A DNA stretch of 9,139 nucleotides, taken from contig JAJCYX010000449.1 in assembly GCA_029262715.1 (NCBI GenBank), positions 1 through 9,139 on the forward strand, written 5' to 3'. Position 1 is the first letter of the stretch. Each line of letters opens with the position of its first letter. This DNA is from Chloroflexota bacterium. GTDB lineage: Bacteria; Chloroflexota; Dehalococcoidia; Lucifugimonadales; Lucifugimonadaceae. Positions 1 through 5,887 of this stretch are shown in pieces. The position numbers and the translations under genes were made by a program. Below the pieces are notes generated by a model. It was not told where the DNA came from. It did no database searches and saw nothing but the letters and a program-made list of their open reading frames with translations.

Positions 1-307
1 GGTCTCGCAGACGATTTTCACAACCGTCGCAGTTCGAGCCTCCGTAGAAAAACACGCCTACAGGAAGTACACCTCGGAGATCGTCGAAGTTCACAACTCC
101 GCCATTGGTCGAAAGCAGAGAGAAATCGAGCGAGTCATCTCGATCTTGATTCACGGAGTTTGCAGGTTGCTGGCCAGAGGAGCTTGCCTCACGCGTCGGC
201 TCTGAGCCAGGCTCAGGTCGCTCCCGCTCACGAACGACAGTGCTTCCACAGCCGATGACTGTAGCTGCGACTATCGCCAGTGCTATTGCTAACCAGGGGC
301 GCTTCAA
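1..307 (-). CDS. Secreted lipoprotein with redoxin/thioredoxin-like domain, 3' end missing
   Basis: Only the first 102 codons are in the window; the gene runs off the left edge. The start is TTG at 305-307: a TGA lies in frame four codons upstream, no other start is available, and an AGGTGA ribosome site (317-322) sits 9 nt away. Residues 1-20 are a lipoprotein signal: MKRPW, a hydrophobic stretch, then lipobox VIGC with Cys20 as the lipidated residue. Residues 21-58 are a charged, Pro/Ser/Gln-rich linker. From about residue 60 (DFSLLSTNGGVVNFDDLRG) the pattern matches the start of AhpC/TSA-redoxin domains, and GGSNCDGC gives Cys93-x-x-Cys96 where thioredoxin-like proteins carry their active site. 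Inferred role: a membrane-anchored thiol oxidoreductase or peroxiredoxin-like protein outside the cytoplasm. The missing C-terminus prevents naming a substrate or subfamily. It lies 126 bp downstream of the aminotransferase gene and may have its own promoter. Confidence 0.75.
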   Translation of the reverse strand, partial: MKRPWLAIALAIVAATVIGCGSTVVRERERPEPGSEPTREASSSGQQPANSVNQDRDDSLDFSLLSTNGGVVNFDDLRGVLPVGVFFYGGSNCDGCENRLRD

Positions 308-363
308 TTCGATCTGTCACCTGTGAATGGCGCGCTGGCCTACGCCAGCATCGGAAAATGACA

Positions 364-386
364 AGTTTGACTAGTTTGATCAAACT
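364..386. repeat. Operator-like heptamer cluster with 14-bp perfect palindrome
   Basis: The heptamer AGTTTGA occurs three times in 23 bp: directly at 364-370 and 373-379, and inverted at 380-386. The last two make the perfect palindrome AGTTTGATCAAACT (373-386). It lies in the 126-bp gap between the aminotransferase stop and the lipoprotein start, about 57-80 bp upstream of that start. Symmetry and position suit a dimeric repressor or activator site for the lipoprotein gene. No promoter with good -10/-35 boxes could be paired with it, so the role is inferred. A 6-bp hairpin (GCTGGC/GCCAGC, 334-349) lies between it and the gene. Confidence 0.35.
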
Positions 387-433
387 GGCGTGCAACAGGA
401 TTCTACGAACGGAAAGACGTTTAGGCGCTCTGG

Positions 434-1534
434 TCAGCCACGCATTACACGTAGCGTTCTTCCCGCAGCCTCAAGCGCTTCATCGATGTGCGCTGTTTCC
501 ACCCAGCCCATGTGGCCGATGCGGAAGATCTTTCCTGTGAGAGATTTTTGGCCGCCACCGAGAATGACGTTGAATTCGGTTCTGACACGAGAGAGGAATT
601 CCTTGCCATCGATGTCATCAGGCAACTTGATCGCTGTCACCGTGTTGGATGCGTACTTCTCGTCAGGCAGCAGCTCAAGGCCAAGCGAGCGGGCACCGTC
701 TCTTGTGTGTTCCGCCACAGCGTGATGTCTCTCGAACACAGTCTCGATACCCTCTGCCACCATGGATTCAAGTGACTTCTCGATGGCGTACATCGCAGGC
801 AGACACGGCGTGAACGGTGGCTGGCCAATCTTCAGATAGTCCTCGTACTGCTGAATGTCATAGTAGTACTTCGGCGTGGTTGAGCGTTCGTACGCCTCCC
901 ATGCCTTCTTGCTGAACGTGACCATCGCAATTCCGGGAGGTGCGATCCACGACTTCTGGGAAGCTGTCGCAACAACGTCGATACCCCAAGCATCCACCGC
1001 AATCGCCATTCCACCGGCAGATGAGACGGCGTCGACGAGTATCAGGGCATCAGACTCTTCGTGGATCACCTTACACAGCTCTTCGAGTGGATTGGCAACA
1101 CCTGTCGAGCTTTCGTTGTGAGTGAACAGAACGGCTTTGCAGTCGTCCATCCCCTTCAGCGTCTCACGGACCTTTTCCGGGTCTGCGGCGTGACCGAGTT
1201 CGAACTCGAGCTTTGTGACGTCAGCGCCGTAGGCCTCTGCAATTTCGCGAAAGCGCTCACCAAAAACTCCGACCGATATTGCAAGAACCTTGTCTCCGGG
1301 TGAAATGGTGTTTACCACTGCCGTCTCCATCGCTCCGGTGCCAGATGCGGTGATGAAGTAGACGTCATTGGTGGTCATGAAGACCGTGCGCAGGTTGGCG
1401 GTCATGCGGTCAAGCATGTCTGCGTACTCGGGCCCACGATGGTTGATCATCTGCGAGCCGACTATCTCCAGAACGTCATCGGGAAGTGGGACCGGGCCGG
1501 GGATGCGGAGGTTGGGGAGTTTACCGTTTGTCAC
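434..1534 (-). CDS. Class V PLP aminotransferase, alanine-glyoxylate/serine-pyruvate type
   Basis: Cytosolic pyridoxal-phosphate enzyme that moves an amino group between small amino and oxo acids; relatives use alanine or serine with glyoxylate or pyruvate. From the GTG at 1532-1534 it has 366 residues: LRIPGPVPLP near residues 9-18 (family N-terminus), HRGPEY (32-37), SGTGAMET (64-71, cofactor phosphate loop), VDAVSS with Asp168 (pyridine nitrogen), SQKSW with Lys194 (Schiff-base lysine), and FRIGHMG (337-343, with the conserved Arg that binds substrate carboxylate). The frame is open further upstream to a GTG at 1645, giving 403 residues. I prefer 1534 because AGGA sits 8 nt before it, family members start about here, and nothing like a ribosome site precedes 1645. 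A weak promoter-like pair (TTCACT, 18 nt, TAGAAC at 1585-1614) would also fit the shorter form. The exact substrate pair (Ala/glyoxylate, Ser/glyoxylate or phosphoserine-like) cannot be read from the sequence. Confidence 0.92.
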   Translation of the reverse strand: MTNGKLPNLRIPGPVPLPDDVLEIVGSQMINHRGPEYADMLDRMTANLRTVFMTTNDVYFITASGTGAMETAVVNTISPGDKVLAISVGVFGERFREIAEAYGADVTKLEFELGHAADPEKVRETLKGMDDCKAVLFTHNESSTGVANPLEELCKVIHEESDALILVDAVSSAGGMAIAVDAWGIDVVATASQKSWIAPPGIAMVTFSKKAWEAYERSTTPKYYYDIQQYEDYLKIGQPPFTPCLPAMYAIEKSLESMVAEGIETVFERHHAVAEHTRDGARSLGLELLPDEKYASNTVTAIKLPDDIDGKEFLSRVRTEFNVILGGGQKSLTGKIFRIGHMGWVETAHIDEALEAAGRTLRVMRG

Positions 1535-1712
1535 TGTTCGAATCCTGGGCGGCCCGAGCGGAAATCTGTCGGGCCTCGTGCATTGTTCTACGTTGGAGTC
1601 GTCGCTGAAGTGAATTCTACGCGCAAAGACGCTTTCGGTCGCCACAGATGACGGGAGGAATTGGCGAATTGTTATCTATTTCACAGACTTTGCGATTACC
1701 CGATAGTTGTCT

Positions 1713-1744
1713 GGCGATCGCGTCGCTATCCCCTCGCAATCGCC
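1713..1744 (-). other. Hairpin just after tyrS, without a U-tract
   Basis: In the transcript GGCGATTGCG pairs with CGCGATCGCC (10 pairs including one G-U), with a 12-nt loop. It begins 6 nt after the tyrS stop. No run of T follows, so it does not meet the intrinsic terminator pattern; it could protect the mRNA 3' end, assist Rho-dependent termination, or be chance. The rest of the 216-bp gap to the aminotransferase start (1535-1750) holds only the AGGA ribosome site and the weak promoter-like pair described for that gene. Confidence 0.4.
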
Positions 1745-1750
1745 TCGCCA

Positions 1751-3109
1751 TCACCGGGCATCAGGCTCGAGCCAGATAAGGTCGTGGCTCTTCTTGCCGC
1801 GCTGAACGACCATGACCTGCCTGTCTATGAAGTCCTCGTCCGTCAGTTGTCTGAGAGGATCGGTCTCGACCTGTCCGTTGATCTTTACTGCGCCCTGGTC
1901 CACAAGTCGCCGCAGCTCCGATGTGGATGAGATCATCCCACCGCCATTTACCGTGACTGCGCTGGCCAGTGTGATGCCGCCGCTTAGATCGACAGGCCTC
2001 ACCATCCCGTGGCTGGCCTCGGTCAGGGCGCCGCGAAGCTCCCTGGCAGACAGCGTTCGTAGATCGTTGGAGAAGAGTGCCTTCGTAACGCGTTTTGCTT
2101 CTTCAAGCCCGCGATCTCCGTGAACCATCCTCGTGACCTCAGCAGCAAGAGTCTGCTGCGCTTCCCGTTCGCGAGGTGCTGTTTGAACCGACTCCTCAAG
2201 CCCTTCGATCTGCTCTCGTTTTAGCATCGTGAACAGCTTCAGGTATGGGACCGCGTCCGGGTCAGTAACGTTGAAGAAGAACTGGTACAGGCGGTACGGT
2301 GATGTCTGCTCGGGGTCGAGCGTCGGTGCGCCACCGATGCTTTTGCCAAACTTCTCACCCGTCGATGTTGTGATGAGCGGGTACGCCATCGCGTGGGCAG
2401 GAAGGTCAGCCGCTTCGAGACGCGAGAGGTCCTGCTGGTCCTGTGATGCAGCCGTGCCGCCATGCACGCGCCTGATCAGATCTATACCACCGAGGATGTT
2501 GCCCCACTGGTCTGAGCCACCCATCTGGAACGTGCAGTTACGCTCCTCGAACAGGCGGAGGAAATCGTATGCCTGCAGTAGCTGGTAACTGAATTCGGTG
2601 AAAGAGATGCCGGTGTCCCGGTCCATGCGGGAGCGCACGGACTCTCGGCTGAGCATAGTGTTTACGGAGAAATGCTTCCCTGTGTCTCGCAGAAATTCGA
2701 TCAGTGAGACCTTACTGAGCCAGTCCGCGTTGTTGACCACCACAGCCCGGTTTGAGCTCTCTTCGGAGAAATCGAGGAAGCTCTCGAGCTGCCGCTGAAT
2801 CCCTTGCACATTCTCGTTGATCTGATCGGGTGTGAGCAGCGGCCGCTCCTCGCTCCTGCCGCTGGGATCGCCGATCATTCCCGTTCCGCCGCCAACGATA
2901 GCTATCGGTGTGTGACCGTGCTGCTGCATCCTCACCAGGCCCATGATCGGCACCATGTTTCCGATGTGGAGACTCTGGGCGGTTGGATCGAAGCCTATGT
3001 AACAGGTGACCTTTTCACGAGCGAGAATCTCATTGGCTCCTGGCGTGGCCTCGGCAATAGCGTTGCGCCACTGCAGGTCTTCAAATACGTTGTCGAATTC
3101 GGTGCTCAT
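1751..3109 (-). CDS. tyrS: Tyrosine-tRNA ligase
   Basis: Cytosolic class I aminoacyl-tRNA synthetase that charges tRNA-Tyr with tyrosine using ATP. It has 452 residues, slightly longer than the usual 400-430. Visible motifs: HIGN (48-51, the HIGH signature), GGGTGMIGDPSG (73-84), SYQLLQAYDF (174-183), whose Tyr175, Gln179 and Asp182 match Bacillus TyrRS Tyr169, Gln173 and Asp176 that hold the substrate tyrosine, GGSDQWGNI (197-205), and KFGKS (253-257, the KMSKS loop). The C-terminal part from about 382 is an S4 RNA-binding domain (SSTSELRRLVDQGAVKINGQ, then VMVVQRGKK). The extra length is mostly a polar Gln/Asp-rich stretch around 217-238, between the GGSDQWGN helix and the KFGKS loop. The ATG overlaps the ribF stop as ATGA, with GGTGGAG 4 nt upstream inside ribF, so translation is probably coupled. 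Confidence 0.97.
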   Translation of the reverse strand: MSTEFDNVFEDLQWRNAIAEATPGANEILAREKVTCYIGFDPTAQSLHIGNMVPIMGLVRMQQHGHTPIAIVGGGTGMIGDPSGRSEERPLLTPDQINENVQGIQRQLESFLDFSEESSNRAVVVNNADWLSKVSLIEFLRDTGKHFSVNTMLSRESVRSRMDRDTGISFTEFSYQLLQAYDFLRLFEERNCTFQMGGSDQWGNILGGIDLIRRVHGGTAASQDQQDLSRLEAADLPAHAMAYPLITTSTGEKFGKSIGGAPTLDPEQTSPYRLYQFFFNVTDPDAVPYLKLFTMLKREQIEGLEESVQTAPREREAQQTLAAEVTRMVHGDRGLEEAKRVTKALFSNDLRTLSARELRGALTEASHGMVRPVDLSGGITLASAVTVNGGGMISSTSELRRLVDQGAVKINGQVETDPLRQLTDEDFIDRQVMVVQRGKKSHDLIWLEPDAR

Positions 3110-4032
3110 ACCGCTCCACCCAGTAGTTCACGTGTCTCGGTCACGTCTAGTTTCATCTGGCCGATGAGCGGCTCGACGCCATCAAACTTCACCTCGCCTC
3201 TGAGCCGCTTAACGAACTCCAGCTCGACCTGTTGCCCGTAAAGGTCGCCTTCGAAATCGAGAATGTAGGCCTCGATCAGCCGTTCTCCTCCACCGAACGT
3301 TGGTCTCACGCCGACCGACGATGCCGCTATGTGCTGTTGCCCCGCTGCGGTGATTACGGTTGCGTAGATGCCGTTTGCAGGAATCGCAAAATGTTCGGCC
3401 GGTTCGATGTTGGCGGTCGGAAACCCCAACTCGCGGCCACGTTTGTCTCCAGTTATCACCGTGCCATCTATGCGGTATCTCCTGCCTAGCATTTGCGTTG
3501 CGACGTTTACTTCGCCAGCAGCCAGCGCCTTGCGGATAGCAGAACTTGAGACGACCCCCGTGTCACCGTTGACAGCCGGAACTTCAATGATGCGAATGCC
3601 ATGCGATTCAGCCAACGGCTCGAGCTCAGCGGCTGTCAGCCGGTCGTGCCCCAGCCTGGCTCCCGGGCCTGACACCAGTATCTGAACGTTTGCGGAGCGA
3701 CTCAGCAATGCGAGGAACTGATCGGCAGACTGGCCGCGTAGATCATCGTCGAAGCTGACCGGCAGCACGACGTCGACACCAGCCTCACCGAGCAACTCTC
3801 TACGATGTTCGAGAGTCGCCAGATACGTGACATCTGCGGCAGGGTCGATAAGTGACCGCGGCTGTTTTTTGAACGTCACAGCAACAGACGCCATGTCGGC
3901 CTGTTTTGCCTCGACTTGCAGCACCTTTAGCAGGCGCCGGTGGCCGAGGTGAACACCATCGAAGGTGCCCACCGTGACGGCAACCGGACGCCCCAGTTCC
4001 AGTCCACTTAGCTGCTGTTCAAGGTCGCTCAT
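3106..4032 (-). CDS. ribF: Bifunctional riboflavin kinase/FAD synthetase
   Basis: Converts riboflavin to FMN and then FAD using ATP, in the cytosol. 308 residues, normal for bacterial RibF. The N-terminal adenylyltransferase domain shows GTFDGVHLGH (22-31, nucleotide-binding HxGH-type motif), TFKKQP (53-58) and SSSAIRKAL (162-170, matching the usual SSTxIR). The C-terminal kinase domain shows LGFPTAN (202-208), GIYA (221-224), SVGVRPTFG (239-247) and a closing segment VKFDGVEPLIGQM. The loop at 121-132 (SGPGARLGHDRL) departs from the usual DFxFGxxRxG pattern. The frame extends upstream to 4119, but that form would overlap DAHP synthase by 73 bp and add residues foreign to the family; the ATG at 4030-4032, 14 bp after that gene's stop, gives the family start. 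No strong ribosome site is visible, so coupling to the upstream gene is likely. Confidence 0.95.
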   Translation of the reverse strand: MSDLEQQLSGLELGRPVAVTVGTFDGVHLGHRRLLKVLQVEAKQADMASVAVTFKKQPRSLIDPAADVTYLATLEHRRELLGEAGVDVVLPVSFDDDLRGQSADQFLALLSRSANVQILVSGPGARLGHDRLTAAELEPLAESHGIRIIEVPAVNGDTGVVSSSAIRKALAAGEVNVATQMLGRRYRIDGTVITGDKRGRELGFPTANIEPAEHFAIPANGIYATVITAAGQQHIAASSVGVRPTFGGGERLIEAYILDFEGDLYGQQVELEFVKRLRGEVKFDGVEPLIGQMKLDVTETRELLGGAV

Positions 4033-4046
4033 GTTGGAAAGCAGCT

Positions 4047-5111
4047 CTACGCCAGCGCTCCGGCGGTCTTGCTCAGCGCCGCACTGGCTTCGCGAACCAA
4101 CGTCGCCGTCGTGTCCCAATCAACGCACGCATCCGTGATAGACACGCCGTACTCCAGCTTGGAAGGATCGTCGCCAGCCTTCTGACTTCCGGCGTGCAGA
4201 TGGCTCTCAAGCATCATGCCTGCGATGTCCCCGTTGCCAGATGTTCGCTGGTGCAGGATGTCCCGGAATACAACCGGTTGACGTCGGTGATCCTTGCCGG
4301 AGTTTGCGTGCGAGCAGTCGATCACGAGGTGAGGCTCGTAGCCAGCGTTCTTCAGGATCCCAGTAGCACGGGCAACGGCAGTCGGGTCGTAATTCGGACC
4401 AGATGATCCGCCTCGCAGAACGACGTGGCCGCCTTCATTTCCTTTGGTTTTGATGATAGACACTTTGCCATCATCGTCGACAGAAAGGAACACATGCGGA
4501 TCCTTTGCAGCGAGCATGGCGTCGGCCGCGATCTGAATGGAGCCGCCTGTGCCGTTCTTGAAGCCGATGGGCATGCTCATCCCGGAAGCGAGTTGCCTGT
4601 GTGTCTGGCTTTCGACCGTCCGTGCGCCGATCGCTCCCCAGCAGACAGCGTCTGCAAGGTACTGAGGCGTTATCGGGTCGAGCCACTCTGTTGCGGTTGG
4701 AAGGCCGAGTTCGAGTACCTGGAGCAGGAACTCGCGTCCCATGCTCAGGCCAGTCGCAACGTCGAACGTTCCGTTCAGGTGCGGATCGTTGATCAGCCCT
4801 TTCCAACCAACGGTTGTCCTTGGCTTCTCGAAGTAGACCCGCATCACTACAAGCACCGAGTCTTTTACTTCATCAGCCAGGACCTTCAGGCGTTGGGCGT
4901 ACTCAAGTCCGGCCTTCGTGTCATGTATTGAGCACGGGCCGACTATCAGCAGCAGCCGGTCGTCCTTTCCTGTCACGACATCGAGAATCTCCTTGCGGCC
5001 GCGGGTGACCGTTTCGGATATTTCGGCTGTCAATGGAAGTCGATCAGTGAACTGCTTCGGTGTCTCTAGGGGAGTGAAGCTGTCGATATTCAGGTTTTTT
5101 ATCTGCGACAT
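4047..5111 (-). CDS. aroF: 3-deoxy-7-phosphoheptulonate (DAHP) synthase, class I AroF/AroG type
   Basis: Condenses phosphoenolpyruvate with erythrose-4-phosphate, the first and usually feedback-controlled step of the shikimate pathway. 354 residues, collinear with E. coli AroF/AroG (about 350). Motifs: GPCSIHD (58-64) with metal-ligand Cys60, MRVYFEKPRTTVGWKG (90-105), NDPHLNGT (108-115), IGARTVESQTHR (161-172), PIGFKNGTGG (181-190) and DCSHANSGKDHRRQ (265-278). Metal ligands His268 and Glu302 sit at the same numbers as in E. coli AroG, and Asp327 matches Asp326, so the enzyme looks intact. It keeps the N-terminal extension that carries allosteric control in this class, but which amino acid inhibits it cannot be told. 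The ATG at 5109-5111 has only a weak AGAG upstream. It heads the aroF-ribF-tyrS unit and follows the 321-bp gap with the hairpin leader. Confidence 0.97.
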   Translation of the reverse strand: MSQIKNLNIDSFTPLETPKQFTDRLPLTAEISETVTRGRKEILDVVTGKDDRLLLIVGPCSIHDTKAGLEYAQRLKVLADEVKDSVLVVMRVYFEKPRTTVGWKGLINDPHLNGTFDVATGLSMGREFLLQVLELGLPTATEWLDPITPQYLADAVCWGAIGARTVESQTHRQLASGMSMPIGFKNGTGGSIQIAADAMLAAKDPHVFLSVDDDGKVSIIKTKGNEGGHVVLRGGSSGPNYDPTAVARATGILKNAGYEPHLVIDCSHANSGKDHRRQPVVFRDILHQRTSGNGDIAGMMLESHLHAGSQKAGDDPSKLEYGVSITDACVDWDTTATLVREASAALSKTAGALA

Positions 5112-5255
5112 TTTCGATTCTCTATCTGTTGGCGGGCACAGAGTCCCGCGGTTGTGGGATGACGGTCAGCGTTGCGAATTCTTCGGCGTGCCGCAAGTAG
5201 GACATGGGTATGGGACGAATGCGGCGGGGCGGATTGAGGACACGAGGTGCAGTAT

Positions 5256-5411
5256 TTAGCTGCGATACAGGTGCCCGCGCATAAAGTGCCGGTTAAAAGA
5301 AAAAGCGGCGCTGTAGATGTGCGCCGCATACGCGAATTGATAGGAGCCGTCAGCGAGAGGCTGTCGGCACGTACTGTGGGGAGCTGTTGATTGTGGCTTA
5401 CTTATTGTCAT
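5256..5411 (-). CDS. Possible leader peptide rich in Tyr and Phe
   Basis: A 51-codon frame from ATG 5409-5411 to TAA 5256-5258, with AAGG 7 nt before the start. It holds four Tyr and four Phe codons, clustered as Y24-Q-F26-A-Y28 immediately before the first base of the terminator stem; F37 and F39 lie in the U-tract itself. Position ahead of DAHP synthase and the aromatic codons suggest an attenuation leader. Against this, the frame runs right through the terminator instead of stopping before it, which is unlike classical leaders, and TTT codons in a U-tract are expected anyway. Treat as a hypothesis. Confidence 0.2.
   Translation of the reverse strand: MTISKPQSTAPHSTCRQPLADGSYQFAYAAHIYSAAFSFNRHFMRGHLYRS
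5295..5327 (-). terminator. Intrinsic terminator (or attenuator) between aroH and aroF
   Basis: On the minus strand GCGGCGC and GCGCCGC (5321-5327 and 5305-5311) form a perfect 7-bp GC-only stem with a 9-nt loop, followed at once by TTTTTCTTTT. This is the full pattern of a Rho-independent terminator. It lies 105 bp after the aroH stop and about 185 bp before the aroF start, so it could end the upstream operon or act as a regulated stop ahead of aroF-ribF-tyrS. Confidence 0.85.
5346..5368 (-). other. Stem-loop upstream of the aroH-aroF terminator
   Basis: GCCGACAGC and GCTGACGGC pair over 8 of 9 positions (one central A-A mismatch) around the 5-nt loop CTCTC on the transcript. It sits 18 nt upstream of the terminator stem and has no U-tract of its own. 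It could be a pause hairpin of a leader or simply secondary structure after aroH. Confidence 0.45.
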
Positions 5412-5432
5412 TTTGTAGCCTTCGCCTGGCCG

Positions 5433-5804
5433 TCACTGGGCCGAAGCGAGGTCGGTGCGGAGCTTAACCGCATCTCTCAAGTATACGTGTTTTATCTCTT
5501 CCTGTGCACGGTCAGTATTCCAGAACATGAGTATGCGTATGCACCGAGACTGTGCGCCCGGTCTGTCTATTTCGACAGCGTTGAGAAGAGGGACGTACTT
5601 CCAGCCGAGTGATTCACGCGCGGCAACAGCCGGAAACTCGGCGACAAGATCAGGGGTCGTTGTGAACTGAACCGCGGCAAGGTCATCGGAATCGATATCG
5701 TTGAGTGCGAGCATCTCTTTCAGCAACTCGCCGGTAGCGCTCAAGACAGCGTCACGGTCGTCAGAGTCCGCCGTTGTGGCCCCGCGTACACCGCGTACTT
5801 TCAT
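5433..5804 (-). CDS. aroH: Chorismate mutase, AroH (trimeric barrel) class
   Basis: Rearranges chorismate to prephenate, the entry to phenylalanine and tyrosine synthesis. 123 residues, collinear with Bacillus subtilis AroH (127). The N-terminus MKVRGVRGATT carries catalytic Arg7. Further active-site positions fall on the same numbers as in the Bacillus enzyme: Phe57, Arg63, Glu78, Cys88, Arg90 and Tyr108 (in IKHVYL). The Bacillus Cys75 is Asn75 here. All residues that hold the transition state are present, so it should be active. This monofunctional fold is unrelated to the helical AroQ class. The ATG at 5802-5804 has GAGGG 11 nt upstream. It lies 83 bp after trpA, probably in one transcript, and the terminator at 5295-5327 follows. 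Confidence 0.96.
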   Translation of the reverse strand: MKVRGVRGATTADSDDRDAVLSATGELLKEMLALNDIDSDDLAAVQFTTTPDLVAEFPAVAARESLGWKYVPLLNAVEIDRPGAQSRCIRILMFWNTDRAQEEIKHVYLRDAVKLRTDLASAQ

Positions 5805-5830
5805 GTTGTTCAGATCCCTCTTTGTCTTTA

Positions 5831-5860
5831 CAGTCCTGGGCAGTTCCGGGTATTTCCGGG
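5831..5860. repeat. Three degenerate 10-bp tandem units between trpA and aroH
   Basis: On the plus strand CAGTCCTGGG, CAGTTCCGGG and TATTTCCGGG follow one another in exact 10-bp register, and CCGGTTTCCGG (5865-5875) follows with its own small dyad. This fills much of the 83-bp trpA-aroH gap. Ten-base spacing is one helical turn, but the copies are few and imperfect, so this may be slippage debris. Confidence 0.3.
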
Positions 5861-5887
5861 CATGCCGGTTTCCGGAGGCAAGGCGGG

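Larger units (their letters stand above)
5112..5432 (-). promoter_or_regulatory. 321-bp aroH-aroF gap: terminator/possible leader region
   Basis: This gap holds, in transcription order, a candidate 51-codon leader frame (5256-5411), a stem-loop (5346-5368), a consensus terminator (5295-5327), then about 185 bp up to the aroF ATG. In that last part I see no convincing -10/-35 pair; the nearest -10-like string is TAAATA at about 5254-5259, without a matching -35. A 5-bp GCGGG/CCCGC stem lies at 5132-5149, 20 nt upstream of the ATG. Either a promoter I cannot recognise drives aroF from here, or transcripts enter from trpA-aroH through a conditional terminator. Confidence 0.4.

Noticed and set aside
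4033..4119. 29-residue upstream extension of RibF
   Set aside because: Would overlap aroF by 73 bp; the family start lies at 4032 just after the aroF stop.
4425..4931. 168-residue plus-strand open frame
   Set aside because: Lies wholly inside the intact DAHP synthase gene in antisense; low-complexity translation with no recognisable domain.
5131..5165. ACCGCGGG string upstream of aroF resembling the conserved T-box core
   Set aside because: Only the ACCGCG part fits; the preceding GGTGG is absent, no specifier stem was seen and no terminator follows it.
5166..5243. Tiny minus-strand frame ending PYPCPTCGTPKNSQR, resembling a zinc-knuckle CxxC
   Set aside because: About 25 residues from a GTG with no ribosome site, only one Cys pair and no family match by eye; most likely chance in the aroF leader.
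5099..5329. 76-residue minus-strand frame across the aroH-aroF gap
   Set aside because: Starts inside the terminator stem, overlaps the aroF start in another frame, and has no ribosome site or family resemblance.
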